A stretch of DNA of 64,000 nt from BJGV01 sp003230615. GTDB lineage: Bacteria; Pseudomonadota; Gammaproteobacteria; Burkholderiales; Nitrosomonadaceae. Each line of letters starts with the position of its first letter. Position 1 is the first letter of the stretch. The DNA lies in the NCBI GenBank assembly GCA_963663215.1, contig OY760140.1, forward strand, positions 1,302,001 to 1,366,000, read 5' to 3'. Both the position numbers and the translations under genes were made by a program. This document shows positions 45,637 through 52,983 of the stretch, one piece after another. The notes below the pieces were generated by a model. The model was not told where the DNA came from. It made no database searches and worked only from the letters and a program-made list of their open reading frames with translations.

Positions 45637-46278
45637 ATGACAAACGGATTAAAAGCTATTCCGACACATATCGCTTTAAAAAAAAGTGCACAGTTTCGTA
45701 AAATAGGCTTTGTTGCGATTCGTAGCCTTATAAAGGCTAGTTTGTCTTCTGCGCTAGAACAGGATGCAATTGCCTCGGCTGCACAAAACAAGGTAAGTCA
45801 TGATAATTGGATGACAAACTTGGAAAAACACGCACCAGAGACAACAGCCTATCAATCCGCAAAGCGGTCTCGGTCTACAAATGTACTTCTGCAATACCAG
45901 GCCGCATTACTTCCCTTACTACGAACTCTGACGGGCTATCTGCTCGTCCCTTCAGATTCTTGGTATATTTACTATGAAAGAACGGATGAAATTGGGCTTC
46001 ACGTTGATCCTGAAGAAAGTGATATTTCAGTTTTAACTTCTGTATTGGGAAAAGTTGGCCCGCTCCATCTCCATCCAGATCTAGAAGGTCAGAACCAGAA
46101 TCAACTAAATAGTTACTATAAGGGGGTAGGTTGGAACCCAATTAGTGGAATTTCGTTAAGCTATCCTTGTGATGGAATCCTCATTAATCGAGGGCATAGA
46201 ATTCCTCACCATAGAGCGGGAAAACCAATTTCTCAACGCTGTGCAGTGGCCGCGCTGCATTATACTCACCAATGGTAG
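45637..46278 (+). CDS. Putative Fe(II)/2-oxoglutarate-dependent oxygenase-like protein
   Basis: A 213-residue protein of unsure family. The stretch LHVDPEESDISVLT has an HxD motif and the later HRIPHHRAGKPISQRCAVAALHY has a distal His followed by basic residues, the order of metal and 2-oxoglutarate ligands in double-stranded beta-helix oxygenases. SWYIYYERTDEIGLH fits a strand before the HxD. Substrate unknown. It starts the run of single small genes ending near 52.1 kb. Confidence 0.5.
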   Translation: MTNGLKAIPTHIALKKSAQFRKIGFVAIRSLIKASLSSALEQDAIASAAQNKVSHDNWMTNLEKHAPETTAYQSAKRSRSTNVLLQYQAALLPLLRTLTGYLLVPSDSWYIYYERTDEIGLHVDPEESDISVLTSVLGKVGPLHLHPDLEGQNQNQLNSYYKGVGWNPISGISLSYPCDGILINRGHRIPHHRAGKPISQRCAVAALHYTHQW

Positions 46279-46298
46279 TTTAAGTTTACCTATCTCCT

Positions 46299-46499
46299 AT
46301 GACTGTTACTTCTGAGTATACAAAGAAAAACGCCATCTCGTGGACGGCGTTAGAGCTTGCTGGAAGTACAATTGGTGGAAGCGGCGGAAATCAAATTATA
46401 GCCTGTAACTCTTACCACAGGCTGATCTATGTTTTTTCTATTTTCGATGTACCAGAAAATGTAACAGCAGATTTATTGGATGCTTTTGGACTGCTTTAG
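46299..46499 (+). CDS. Small hypothetical protein
   Basis: A 66-residue frame (MTVTSEYTKKNAISWTALEL start, DLLDAFGLL end). The ribosome binding site is weak. It lies 20 bp after the oxygenase-like gene and ends 5 bp before a palindromic repeat. A decayed relative with stops is at 33847-33972, which suggests the sequence was once a real gene. Function unknown. Confidence 0.5.
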   Translation: MTVTSEYTKKNAISWTALELAGSTIGGSGGNQIIACNSYHRLIYVFSIFDVPENVTADLLDAFGLL

Positions 46500-46504
46500 A
46501 CTCG

Positions 46505-46535
46505 GCCGTCTGCTTTTGGGACAAAGCAGACATTC
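46505..46535 (+). repeat. Palindromic repeat, copy 3
   Basis: GTCTGCTTTTGGGACAAAGC and then AGAC form a nearly perfect hairpin with a TGGGAC-type centre. It starts just after the stop of the 66-residue frame and separates it from the minus-strand gene ending at 46557. Confidence 0.85.
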
Positions 46536-46556
46536 GTCAAAAATCGGGGTTTTTCT

Positions 46557-47093
46557 CTAATTCGGCATCAGTTCAAACATAGTTTTTAGATTCAATCTGG
46601 TGTCTCTTACAACATCATAAATTTCAACTTCAATAACCCATACACCTAAAGGGTATGTTTGTTTACCAACGAAATTGATGACCGCAGGTGATAGCCTAAC
46701 ATTGGTTGATGAGCCTCGAAGCCTACCTTTTGCACAAACTATATTTTCTTGCTTTACTGACAGCGACCCATCTGGACGAGTTGCTTTTAAACTACATATA
46801 ACATTAACGTTATTCGCAACATCGGTTTTTGGATTTACGAAAAATGAAAGAATTACTAGCTTGTCACCTATTTTTACTTCACTAGCTTCGTTAAATTGAG
46901 GAATAGTATCTGGATGAGCATCCCATTTCTGTTTCCAATTTGTATCAGAAGTAACAAGCAACCAGCCTGCGAAGTCATCCTTAACTTTTCTATATTCCGT
47001 TTGCGGCCATTTGGAATGATCTGATCCAAAGTAGTTCAAAGAAAAAGCTGCATTAGAAAATAAAACCAGAAATATAGGTAATATGTACTTCAT
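46557..47093 (-). CDS. Exported protein of unknown function
   Basis: A 178-residue protein with a clear Sec signal peptide (1-18, ending AAFSL). The rest is rich in beta-type strands (KLVILSFFVNPKTDV; PLGVWVIEVEIYD) with two cysteines that may pair. No family recognised. Palindromes lie on both sides (46505 and 47160). Confidence 0.7.
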   Translation of the reverse strand: MKYILPIFLVLFSNAAFSLNYFGSDHSKWPQTEYRKVKDDFAGWLLVTSDTNWKQKWDAHPDTIPQFNEASEVKIGDKLVILSFFVNPKTDVANNVNVICSLKATRPDGSLSVKQENIVCAKGRLRGSSTNVRLSPAVINFVGKQTYPLGVWVIEVEIYDVVRDTRLNLKTMFELMPN

Positions 47094-47159
47094 CAGATGC
47101 CTAGAATTTATGACTTTACTACTGAAAACTATACAGGAATATACCTAGAGTGAAGTACA

Positions 47160-47189
47160 AATGTCCGCTTTTGGCACAAAGCAGTCATT
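47160..47189 (+). repeat. Palindromic repeat, copy 4
   Basis: AATGTCCGC, centre TTTTGGCACAAA, then GCAGTCATT. One arm has GTC in place of GAC, which breaks one pair. Confidence 0.85.
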
Positions 47190-47365
47190 TGAAAAATTAA
47201 AGTTTATCTGGCTTGATAAATCTAGTCAGATCTAAGGCAACAACTAAGGGATTCTAGGTATAGAAGATTGTGGAACATTATGCTTACATCTCAACTTTTG
47301 GGTCAGTCTCGACTTCTTTCTGAGTCATTTTGGACTCCTCCAATGTCTTTGATTATACAACAGAA

Positions 47366-47415
47366 TGGTGGGTCTGGTTGGACTCGAACCAACGACCAAG
47401 GGATTATGAGTCCCT
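47366..47415 (-). other. 3' fragment of a tRNA-Ile(CAU)-like gene, probable attachment site
   Basis: On the minus strand AGGGA-CTCATAA-TCCCT is an anticodon arm with CAU, followed by a TGGTC variable region, a T-arm (GTTGG-TTCGAGT-CCAAC), CAGACCC, A and CCA. The D-arm and 5' acceptor are absent: upstream sequence cannot pair with CAGACCC. CAU with this arm suggests tRNA-Ile2 (lysidine type). Phage-type integrases target this half of tRNA genes. The missing half would lie to the right, so the element should begin near 47,416 and extend right. Confidence 0.72.
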
Positions 47416-47589
47416 TGTAATCAATAACCTACAACACGTGAGAACAAACTAGAACAATTCAATCAATGATTTAATCTGCTCTGTTTGTTGTAGTGTATTG
47501 CCCTTTATTGTGGTTATCTGTCTCTGAGTGTCCCACCAGTGTCCCATGACAAAGTCATATTAGGGCGGGTACGCCTAGTATTGGATCAA

Positions 47590-47690
47590 CCCCACTACCC
47601 GTGTTAGAGTTACTACATAAACCTACCCTGACGCTATTTGTAAAAAAGCCCTTTCTATTTTGGCGCGAAAATTTTTTCAGGAAAAATCTT
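47590..47690 (+). repeat. Outer inverted repeat, left arm
   Basis: About 100 bp that matches the reverse complement of 63223-63319 at roughly 80 percent by eye, sharing GTGTTAGAG, TACTACATA, TGACGCTATTT, TAAAAAAGCC, TTCTATTTTGGC and AAATTTTTT. A shorter direct relative is at 51479-51514. Confidence 0.8.
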
Positions 47691-47701
47691 TGTAGTTTTT
47701 A

Positions 47702-48184
47702 TTATTTGGCCTTGTCTTCTTTGACGGGGACCAGTGGGACTGTTTCAGTCAAACCATCTTTAAAAATTGCATTCAACCTTAATTCGATCTGATAATATCG
47801 AAGAAGTTTTGTTCCAGACAGAATTGATTTAGATTGAAGATCTAGAATATATTTATTATTGAGTTTCTGATATCCAATCCCCATATCCAGAGCACGTTTA
47901 ACTATACTTTTAGCTTTCACGTTGGATATGCCGGATATATCCTTTGCAAACGGCTGTAATAACTCTATTAGCGCCTTTGCTTTATCTTTAATTTTTGCCC
48001 GATGAGCATTATAAATTGGCCAAAATTTTTGTGCCTCTGCTTCAGTCAAAACAAGATTTTCAGCAATGACTGCTTTTCGTTTTGCTTCTCGTAGCTCATA
48101 GGAAACCTCAAAACCCGTATGCCGATCTTGTGCATGGGAAAAGGGTACCGTAATCAGTAGATTTAAAAGAATTACCGTAATCAT
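47702..48184 (-). CDS. Exported helical protein, possibly Spy/CpxP-like
   Basis: A 160-residue protein with a Sec signal peptide (1-18, ending SHAQD). The rest is helical, with LVLTEAEAQKFWPIYNAHRA and AKALIELLQPFAKD; the LTEAEA element recalls the LTxxQ helix of Spy/CpxP periplasmic proteins and ECF-linked sensors. A charged tail ends in KEDKAK. Family assignment is tentative. Confidence 0.6.
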   Translation of the reverse strand: MITVILLNLLITVPFSHAQDRHTGFEVSYELREAKRKAVIAENLVLTEAEAQKFWPIYNAHRAKIKDKAKALIELLQPFAKDISGISNVKAKSIVKRALDMGIGYQKLNNKYILDLQSKSILSGTKLLRYYQIELRLNAIFKDGLTETVPLVPVKEDKAK

Positions 48185-48398
48185 AAGCTGAATATTAATG
48201 TGAATTTATTGCTCCGTTTTTCTATGGTTGAGAGTAAGTCTTTCATACGTACTGCTGTGACTTCTAGGGAGGAATCTTCGAAAGAATTAATTGTTATATC
48301 GTGATTTGTTGAAAACAAGAAAAGCGTTAGAAACTATATAAGCAGCTAAAATTTTTCTCTAAAATAGTTTTTAGATTTTTTCTAGAATGAAAAACTCT

Positions 48399-48430
48399 GA
48401 ATGTCCGCTTATGGGAAAAGCAGACACTCA
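48399..48430 (+). repeat. Palindromic repeat, diverged copy 5
   Basis: TGAATGTCCGC, centre TTATGGGAAAA, then GCAGACACTCA. It has a shorter, changed centre but keeps the arms. Confidence 0.75.
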
Positions 48431-48488
48431 GAATCTGATTGTAGCGATACTACCACCACCAGATATTCATCTGATTAAGTTACGCTTC

Positions 48489-48788
48489 TTACTTCTCTAA
48501 ACTTTTTATTAACTCGAGCTTTGTAGCCGAAGATTCCGTATCCGTTTGGCTCTTTGTCAAAGGTACTAGCTTTATCCTTGTCTGAGCTACTTCTGGTATA
48601 TCCTTCAAATAGCCCCTGTACTCTTCAATTAATTGCTTGCGCTCCTCAATTTATTTCTCTAAATTTCTCGACTTATTCTGTAGTCGAAGAACCGTTAACT
48701 CATCCTCTTTGAGTGAATGACGCATTGATTATACGTATTTAGTCTCGTTAGCGATGATACGCATCAATAGTTCTGTAGCATCTTTCAT
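48489..48788 (-). pseudogene. Coiled-coil protein gene with two nonsense codons
   Basis: From the ATG at 48788, behind a G-rich ribosome binding site (AAGGGGG), one frame of 100 codons reads MKDATELLMRIIANETKYV, stop, SMRHSLKEDELTVLRLQNK, SRNLEK, stop, IEERKQLIEEYRGYLKDIPE and so on to KLELIKSLEK and the final stop. Both internal TAA stops are in phase, so the gene died by point mutation. The product would be a helical, heptad-like protein. Confidence 0.65.
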
Positions 48789-48944
48789 GGCGGCCCCCTT
48801 TTAGCTTCAGTCGTTCACTTATTATCGATTTGGTCAAGTTGGCCTAGCGTTTTTGAGCTATTAGTTACGTCGTTTATTCTACTACAATTGGTGCTAAAAA
48901 AGGGTGAACAAGTGGTGTAGCAGCTTCCAGAGGCTCCGCTAAAT

Positions 48945-48976
48945 GAACGTCCACTTTTGGCACAAAGCAGACATTT
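48945..48976 (+). repeat. Palindromic repeat, copy 6
   Basis: GAACGTCCAC, centre TTTTGGCACAAA, then GCAGACATTT. The CCAC variant is shared with copies at 49400 and 51573. Confidence 0.88.
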
Positions 48977-49096
48977 AAGAATTTCAATACCCTCAGTATT
49001 TTTTTCAGGAATCCGTTATATAGGTAAACCTAATTGGTTTACTAAATTTAATATAAGCGAAAAAAAGAGTTTTTTCTGCGAATGAGGAAATTATCA

Positions 49097-49345
49097 ATGA
49101 CTACTCTTAACCAATCAGATATTCATTTTATTCAATCAGTACTTCCATTGTCAGAATTACAACGTGAGCTATTTGATAAACTGGAGTCGTCGAAAAATAA
49201 GAAATTAATTTCTGATGAAATATCGAGTGTGCTAAGTAAGTTGTGTGAAGAACGGTTAGTTACCCATGGGTTTGACGACTACAACAGTCCCACAGAGGAA
49301 GACAGGAAGCCGGAAGAATTGATAGATAAACTGTATGAGGAATAA
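49097..49345 (+). CDS. Small acidic hypothetical protein
   Basis: An 82-residue protein from the ATG at 49097, preferred because GAGGAAA lies ten bases upstream (an earlier ATG at 49082 has none). It is helical and acidic (PLSELQRELFDKLESSKNKK; PTEEDRKPEELIDKLYEE). No family recognised. A terminator and a palindrome follow. Confidence 0.6.
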   Translation: MTTLNQSDIHFIQSVLPLSELQRELFDKLESSKNKKLISDEISSVLSKLCEERLVTHGFDDYNSPTEEDRKPEELIDKLYEE

Positions 49346-49363
49346 TATTTTAGTAGAAGCTTT

Positions 49364-49389
49364 AAGCTCGGTTTAGGCCGAGCTTTTTT
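49364..49389 (+). terminator. Rho-independent terminator
   Basis: AAGCTCGG and CCGAGCTT pair around a 6-nt loop and run into TTTT. It ends the 49097-49345 transcript. Confidence 0.8.
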
Positions 49390-49399
49390 GTACGTATGT

Positions 49400-49431
49400 G
49401 AATGTCCACTTTTGGCACAAAGCAGACATTC
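49400..49431 (+). repeat. Palindromic repeat, copy 7
   Basis: GAATGTCCAC, centre TTTTGGCACAAA, then GCAGACATTC. Outer arms pair perfectly over seven bases. Confidence 0.9.
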
Positions 49432-49543
49432 AGAGACAAATTCTAGCCTTAATCTTTTCCCCTATTATCCGATACAGATAGTAATCTGTCACTTTGATAA
49501 CAACCAACTTGGTAACCAATACCAAATAGTTTTGGAGGAGAAA

Positions 49544-49894
49544 TTGAAACCCTATTTACTCTTATCTTGTTTGCTATTGAGCGCTTGTGCTGCGCCGCCG
49601 TGGGGTCCGGGCGGACACATCTACGGAGGTCATCATGCGGGGCAATATCAGGGCCATTGTCCTCCTGGCTTGGCGAAGAAAGGGTGTATTCCTCCAGGAC
49701 AAGCAAAGAAATGGAGAAGAGGCCATCCATTGCCAAGCGATGTGATTTTTCATGAATTATCCCACAGAATGGCTAGACAGTTGGGCAGGCCTCCGGCTGG
49801 ACACCGCTATGTACGCGTTGCTCAGGACATTCTATTGATTACGATTGGAACAGGTATGGTTGTTGATGCAGTCTACGATCTAAACAATATGTAG
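49544..49894 (+). CDS. Lipoprotein with RcnB/CigR-like domain
   Basis: A 116-residue protein from a TTG at 49544, chosen because TTTGGAGGAG lies just before it and the product then begins with a lipoprotein signal (KPYLLLSCLLLSAC, lipobox LSAC). The mature part is Gly/His/Pro-rich (GGHIYGGHHAGQYQGHCPPG) and then CIPPGQAKKWRRGHPLP and PPAGHRYVRVAQDILLI, the pattern of RcnB/CigR periplasmic proteins. The frame is open 52 codons further upstream, across palindrome copy 7, which argues against that longer start. Confidence 0.72.
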   Translation: MKPYLLLSCLLLSACAAPPWGPGGHIYGGHHAGQYQGHCPPGLAKKGCIPPGQAKKWRRGHPLPSDVIFHELSHRMARQLGRPPAGHRYVRVAQDILLITIGTGMVVDAVYDLNNM

Positions 49895-49942
49895 CACTTT
49901 GAATTTAGTGAACGCGTACATTTATAATGGCAAAATTGAAGC

Positions 49943-49964
49943 CCGGCCTAGTGCCGGATTTTTT
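49943..49964 (+). terminator. Rho-independent terminator
   Basis: CCGGC and GCCGG pair around a 5-nt loop followed by ATTTTTTG. It ends the lipoprotein transcript. Confidence 0.7.
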
Positions 49965-49974
49965 GTGCTTATAT

Positions 49975-50006
49975 GAATGTCCGCTTTTGGCACAAAGCAG
50001 ACGTTC
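49975..50006 (+). repeat. Palindromic repeat, copy 8
   Basis: GAATGTCCGC, centre TTTTGGCACAAA, then GCAGACGTTC, 11 bp after the terminator. Confidence 0.9.
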
Positions 50007-50079
50007 ACGAGAGCATTAAAAAGTACCAATTTAGTTAGGGCTTTTCTGTTTGTTAATTCCTCTAATGCTTTTTTCTTTC

Positions 50080-50688
50080 TCAGTGATAATCCGTCGCTGC
50101 CAATTCATTCCATCTTTTAAAACCAACCTTTGCTGTTTGACCGCCTAGTAACATAACGGATACAGAGAAAATAGATAACCATACTGAGTCGTTTAAGTAC
50201 CGTTCGGCTTTTTTGATTAAACTTTTATTTTTTGCTAAGCTTTCTCCATTCTCCTTTAAATCTGTCGTATTCTTACTTCTCATTTTGTTTATAGCTTTTA
50301 GCTTATCCTGTATCTCACTTAATCTCTCTTTTCTCTTCTTTAAATTCCCCTCCTTCTCCTTTGCATGTTCTTCTGTCCGACGTATAGACATAATTTCTGA
50401 ATGCGTTTCTTTCTCGGTCGCTAATAAATGTTGTTCCACAATGTAACCCAGTATCTCCGCATTTTTTATTGTATCGAATACATTTAATTCTATAAATTTG
50501 CTCTCGATTTCAATATTTCCATTACCTGATAATGCATCGCTAGTTAATCTATGTACGAAAAATGCAAAGGAAATTAAAGCCATCATTGGAACAATAACAA
50601 TTAATGTTCCAAATATCGCATAGAATTTGTAAAATTTGTCAGTAGGACTAAGTGACAGACTCTTCTCCTCAACTGTATGGTGTGCCAT
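50080..50688 (-). CDS. Membrane protein with a long coiled coil, function unknown
   Basis: A 202-residue protein with transmembrane segments at about 23-48 and 168-183 and a charged helical stretch between (about 90-160, EEHAKEKEGNLKKRKERLSE). Topology suggests a coiled coil between two membrane anchors. No family recognised. Bounded by palindromes at 49975 and 50868. Confidence 0.65.
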   Translation of the reverse strand: MAHHTVEEKSLSLSPTDKFYKFYAIFGTLIVIVPMMALISFAFFVHRLTSDALSGNGNIEIESKFIELNVFDTIKNAEILGYIVEQHLLATEKETHSEIMSIRRTEEHAKEKEGNLKKRKERLSEIQDKLKAINKMRSKNTTDLKENGESLAKNKSLIKKAERYLNDSVWLSIFSVSVMLLGGQTAKVGFKRWNELAATDYH

Positions 50689-50867
50689 CTAAACCGTCTT
50701 GACTACTAGCTAGCTTGTCATCTCCGCAGTCATAAAACCACTTTAACTTACGTATTAATAGGAGTGCATCAGTCATAGGAAATTCGAAAGCAAATTACTT
50801 GTCTCTTCCTAGAAAAATCATTAAGTTATTTAAGTATTTAAAATTATTTAATTCAAGAATGCTAAAT

Positions 50868-50898
50868 GAAAGTCCGCTTTTGCCACAAAATAGACATT
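50868..50898 (+). repeat. Palindromic repeat, diverged copy 9
   Basis: GAAAGTCCGC, centre TTTTGCCACAAA, then ATAGACATT. Two changes from the common form. Confidence 0.75.
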
Positions 50899-50977
50899 AA
50901 GAAAATTACTTGCCTAGTGGAAGAAGAGTAGGAGGTAATACTAAATATTCGCATTCCCACTTGGTACTTTTATTCAC

Positions 50978-51364
50978 TCATCCCTTCCCACAGGCATATT
51001 TCCACACTGTTTCCTTTATGGTACCGGAGGCAACTGGCAGCCAATTGCTAGTTTCAGCATCTTTCCAGATTGAACCGCCTCTACCCATATTTTTATGGTA
51101 AAAAGCAAGAAAAAGTTGTCGGCCCCACTTTTCTATGCAGTCATGTTCTCTTTCAAGTCTTGATGACATATACGGTATGGATCCCTGAGCAATCTTGTAG
51201 TCATGCAAACTCCATATTTTCACGATGTTGCCTGACTTACAAATCGTGGCAGGATCGACGTAAACAATAAAATTTTCACTCTTCCCAATCTCAACCCACT
51301 CAGCCATCGCACTACTACTTATTATAGCCAGTAGCATCATCAAAAAAGCTTTACTCATTGCCAC
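50978..51364 (-). CDS. Exported protein, surface-adhesin-E-like family
   Basis: A 128-residue protein with a Sec signal peptide (MLLAIISSSAMAEW) and the pattern EWVEIGKSENFIVYVDPATI, KIWSLHDYKIAQ, a conserved Cys in REHDCIEKWGRQ and a C-terminal WKYACGKG. This recalls the surface-adhesin-E-like (Haemophilus protein E type) domain, a small beta-sandwich with one disulfide. Paralogues lie at 60606 and 61480, on the opposite strand. The role is unknown; adhesion is not shown. Confidence 0.65.
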   Translation of the reverse strand: MAMSKAFLMMLLAIISSSAMAEWVEIGKSENFIVYVDPATICKSGNIVKIWSLHDYKIAQGSIPYMSSRLEREHDCIEKWGRQLFLAFYHKNMGRGGSIWKDAETSNWLPVASGTIKETVWKYACGKG

Positions 51365-51478
51365 CTCTCTTTATTTACTAGCAGAAGCCGTGTTGCTAGT
51401 TCCTCGATGATTTTCAAAAGCCTTTCTTTTTTGCACAACGTTACACCATGATATACCTCATACTTATTGTGGAATCCT

Positions 51479-51514
51479 ATATAAACCTAACTTTTATACG
51501 CTATTTATAAAAAA
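51479..51514 (+). repeat. Short direct relative of the outer inverted repeat
   Basis: TATAAACCTAAC, then TACGCTATTTATAAAAAA, resembles the middle of 47590-47690 in the same orientation. Confidence 0.5.
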
Positions 51515-51572
51515 TGGTTAGAACATTAATTGAGGTTTCCGCGTCTAAATAAAAGGATAGAGTGAAAAAGTT

Positions 51573-51604
51573 GAACGTCCACTTTTGGCACAAAGCAGAC
51601 ATTC
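51573..51604 (+). repeat. Palindromic repeat, copy 10
   Basis: GAACGTCCAC, centre TTTTGGCACAAA, then GCAGACATTC. It is the last of the same-oriented series and lies before the terminase-like gene. Confidence 0.9.
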
Positions 51605-51677
51605 GACTGGCCTAATTATATGCTAATGTCATATTTATGTTATAATTATATTTCTATGAACAGTACATGAATACACT

Positions 51678-52076
51678 ATGACAGCCATTGCAGTACTACA
51701 TAAAGAAGAGATACTAAAGCGAGTCGCTAAAGGTGACCGAATCGCCGATATTGGTAAAACCTACGGTGTTTCTCATGCGGCAATAAGTAAGCAATTATTA
51801 AAAGTCCCTGAATGGATAGACGCACGTATGAGTGGTGCCTTAGCAAGAATAGAACATTGGGAAAAAGAAGTAGAAAAGATTGACCCCGACACCAATCAAG
51901 TTATGTTAGGCAGAGCTAAAGAAATGCTAAGCCATGCAAGGTGGAGAGCTGAGCGAGAATTTCCTAGTCAGCGGGGCGGAGCAAAGATTAATATAAATGT
52001 TACAAATAAGGTAGAGATGAGCGAGGCACTTGATACCGTAGCTGGTGAATTGTTGGATCAGATAGCCGTTAAATAA
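51678..52076 (+). CDS. Phage terminase small-subunit-like helix-turn-helix protein, left copy
   Basis: A 132-residue protein with an N-terminal helix-turn-helix (IADIGKTYGVSHAAISKQL), a helical middle and GGAKININVTNKVEMSEAL, ending LDTVAGELLDQIAVK. This is the usual plan of phage small terminases or related DNA-binding proteins. No large terminase, portal or capsid gene is present. A relative in opposite orientation is at 62029-62439, and its last 15 codons recur twice more (61971 and 62835). Confidence 0.6.
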   Translation: MTAIAVLHKEEILKRVAKGDRIADIGKTYGVSHAAISKQLLKVPEWIDARMSGALARIEHWEKEVEKIDPDTNQVMLGRAKEMLSHARWRAEREFPSQRGGAKININVTNKVEMSEALDTVAGELLDQIAVK

Positions 52077-52312
52077 GTTGTAGCCAACAAGGAAAGCGAC
52101 TGACAGCACCTTACGGCATACACATACTGTCGCTGTGGTTCCCTTCTGTCCTAGTTAAAGAACAGGCTATGCCTTCGGTAGTCGCCTTCCTTCTTGATAC
52201 TGATTTGTTATACGGATTTATTCACGAATTTCTTTAAGGGTGTCGGTATCATGAAAAGATCACTCTGTCACCGCACTATTAATTACTACATTAGTTTTTT
52301 TATTGGTGGCAA
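52077..52312. other. Non-coding segment with long foldback
   Basis: AAGGAAAGCGACT (52089-52101) pairs with AGTCGCCTTCCTT (52180-52192) except for one mismatch, so about 100 nt could fold as one stem-loop. The segment is missing from the corresponding position of the right-hand copy, where the terminase tail joins directly to the inner inverted repeat. No gene is evident. Confidence 0.4.
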
Positions 52313-52378
52313 TAAGTTTTATAAGAAGGTAATAAGGAAACACCCCTAAGACTATCCCAGGTTACACTCGCGCGCGCG
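52313..52378 (+). repeat. Inner inverted repeat, left arm
   Basis: 66 bp that match the reverse complement of 61907-61970 with a single substitution apart from the CG-run length at the end. The unit begins TAAGTTTTATAAGAAGG, contains CACCCCTAAGACTATCCC and ends ACACTCGCGCGCG. Confidence 0.92.
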
Positions 52379-52405
52379 AGGCATATTACCTATAGCTATC
52401 ATTAA

Positions 52406-52663
52406 TTACCATCCTGGGAATGTTGATCTATCCCTTTTTCGCTCTTTATCCATTCGGTCTACTTCCATTCGAAGTGTTTGCTGGTTCATTAAATCCTGTT
52501 GGTTAGCATATTGTTGATCTAGGAACTCTTGTTGTAACTGTCTTTGCTGCTCCATCTGTTGATATCGGTCTATCTGTTGATACTGTTGTTGCGGATAATC
52601 ACCGTACCCTTGAGCAAATACACTGGATGAAACTAACAGTAATAAAACAGATAAGGTTTTCAT
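52406..52663 (-). CDS. Small exported glutamine-rich protein
   Basis: An 85-residue protein with a Sec signal peptide (1-17, ending VFAQG) and a Gln/Tyr-rich mature part (PQQQYQQIDRYQQMEQQRQL) ending in charged residues and FPGW. AGGAGG lies nine bases upstream. Low complexity prevents a family call. Confidence 0.6.
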   Translation of the reverse strand: MKTLSVLLLLVSSSVFAQGYGDYPQQQYQQIDRYQQMEQQRQLQQEFLDQQYANQQDLMNQQTLRMEVDRMDKERKRDRSTFPGW

Positions 52664-52715
52664 ATACCCTCCTGAGTAATTAACAACTATATTACTCTTA
52701 AATATACGACAGACA

Positions 52716-52744
52716 CCAAAAAAGCCAGCTTCTTATGGCTGGCT
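52716..52744 (-). terminator. Terminator on the minus strand left of gltS
   Basis: AGCCAGC and GCTGGCT pair around an 8-nt loop. On the minus strand the stem is followed by a TTTTTT run, so it ends transcription coming from gltS. Confidence 0.7.
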
Positions 52745-52848
52745 CTTTCTTGGTTCCCATCTCGGCTTACCACCCTTTAAGAAAATATACTCCTTTTAGA
52801 GCGTAAATCAAGGAAGCTTGTACTTTATTGAAATTTTTTCTTATCCAT

Positions 52849-52948
52849 TAAGTACCCTTTTTATAATGCTCCTCATCTTTCTCTCTTTCTTCCTCATCTG
52901 GGAAACCTGGTGCTATTGTCTCTACTTCATCTGAAACGAATGCCAATC
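52849..52948 (-). pseudogene. Possible C-terminal gene remnant beside gltS
   Basis: The minus strand reads AFVSDEVETIAPGFPDEEER, then EKDEEHYKKGT and a stop, with a TGA just upstream and no start codon. It may be the tail of a gene cut by the gltS-bearing insertion. Chance is not excluded. Confidence 0.25.
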
Positions 52949-52983
52949 ACGTTTTCCGAAACTCATACGTATAACAGGATCTC

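Noticed and set aside
47417..47570. A 33-36 codon minus-strand frame (MGHWWDTQRQITTIKGNTLQ) ending near the tRNA fragment
   Set aside because: Could be the tail of a lost gene at the element border, but too short and without a recognised family or start signal.
46505..51604. The palindromic repeats as a CRISPR array
   Set aside because: Spacing is 0.4-1.2 kb and irregular, the intervals hold genes, and there are no cas genes.
46505..51604. The palindromes as ordinary terminators
   Set aside because: No T-run follows them, their direction is constant while gene direction varies, and separate terminators are present at 49364 and 49943.
46505..51604. The palindromes as integron attC sites
   Set aside because: No RYYYAAC/GTTRRRY core boxes and no IntI-type integrase in view; the analogy is in layout only.
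51678..52076. A complete prophage
   Set aside because: Only terminase-small-subunit-like genes occur; no large terminase, portal, capsid, tail or lysis genes are visible.
52252..52350. A 32-codon frame starting MKRSLCHRTINYY
   Set aside because: It reads into the inner inverted repeat and has no support as a protein.
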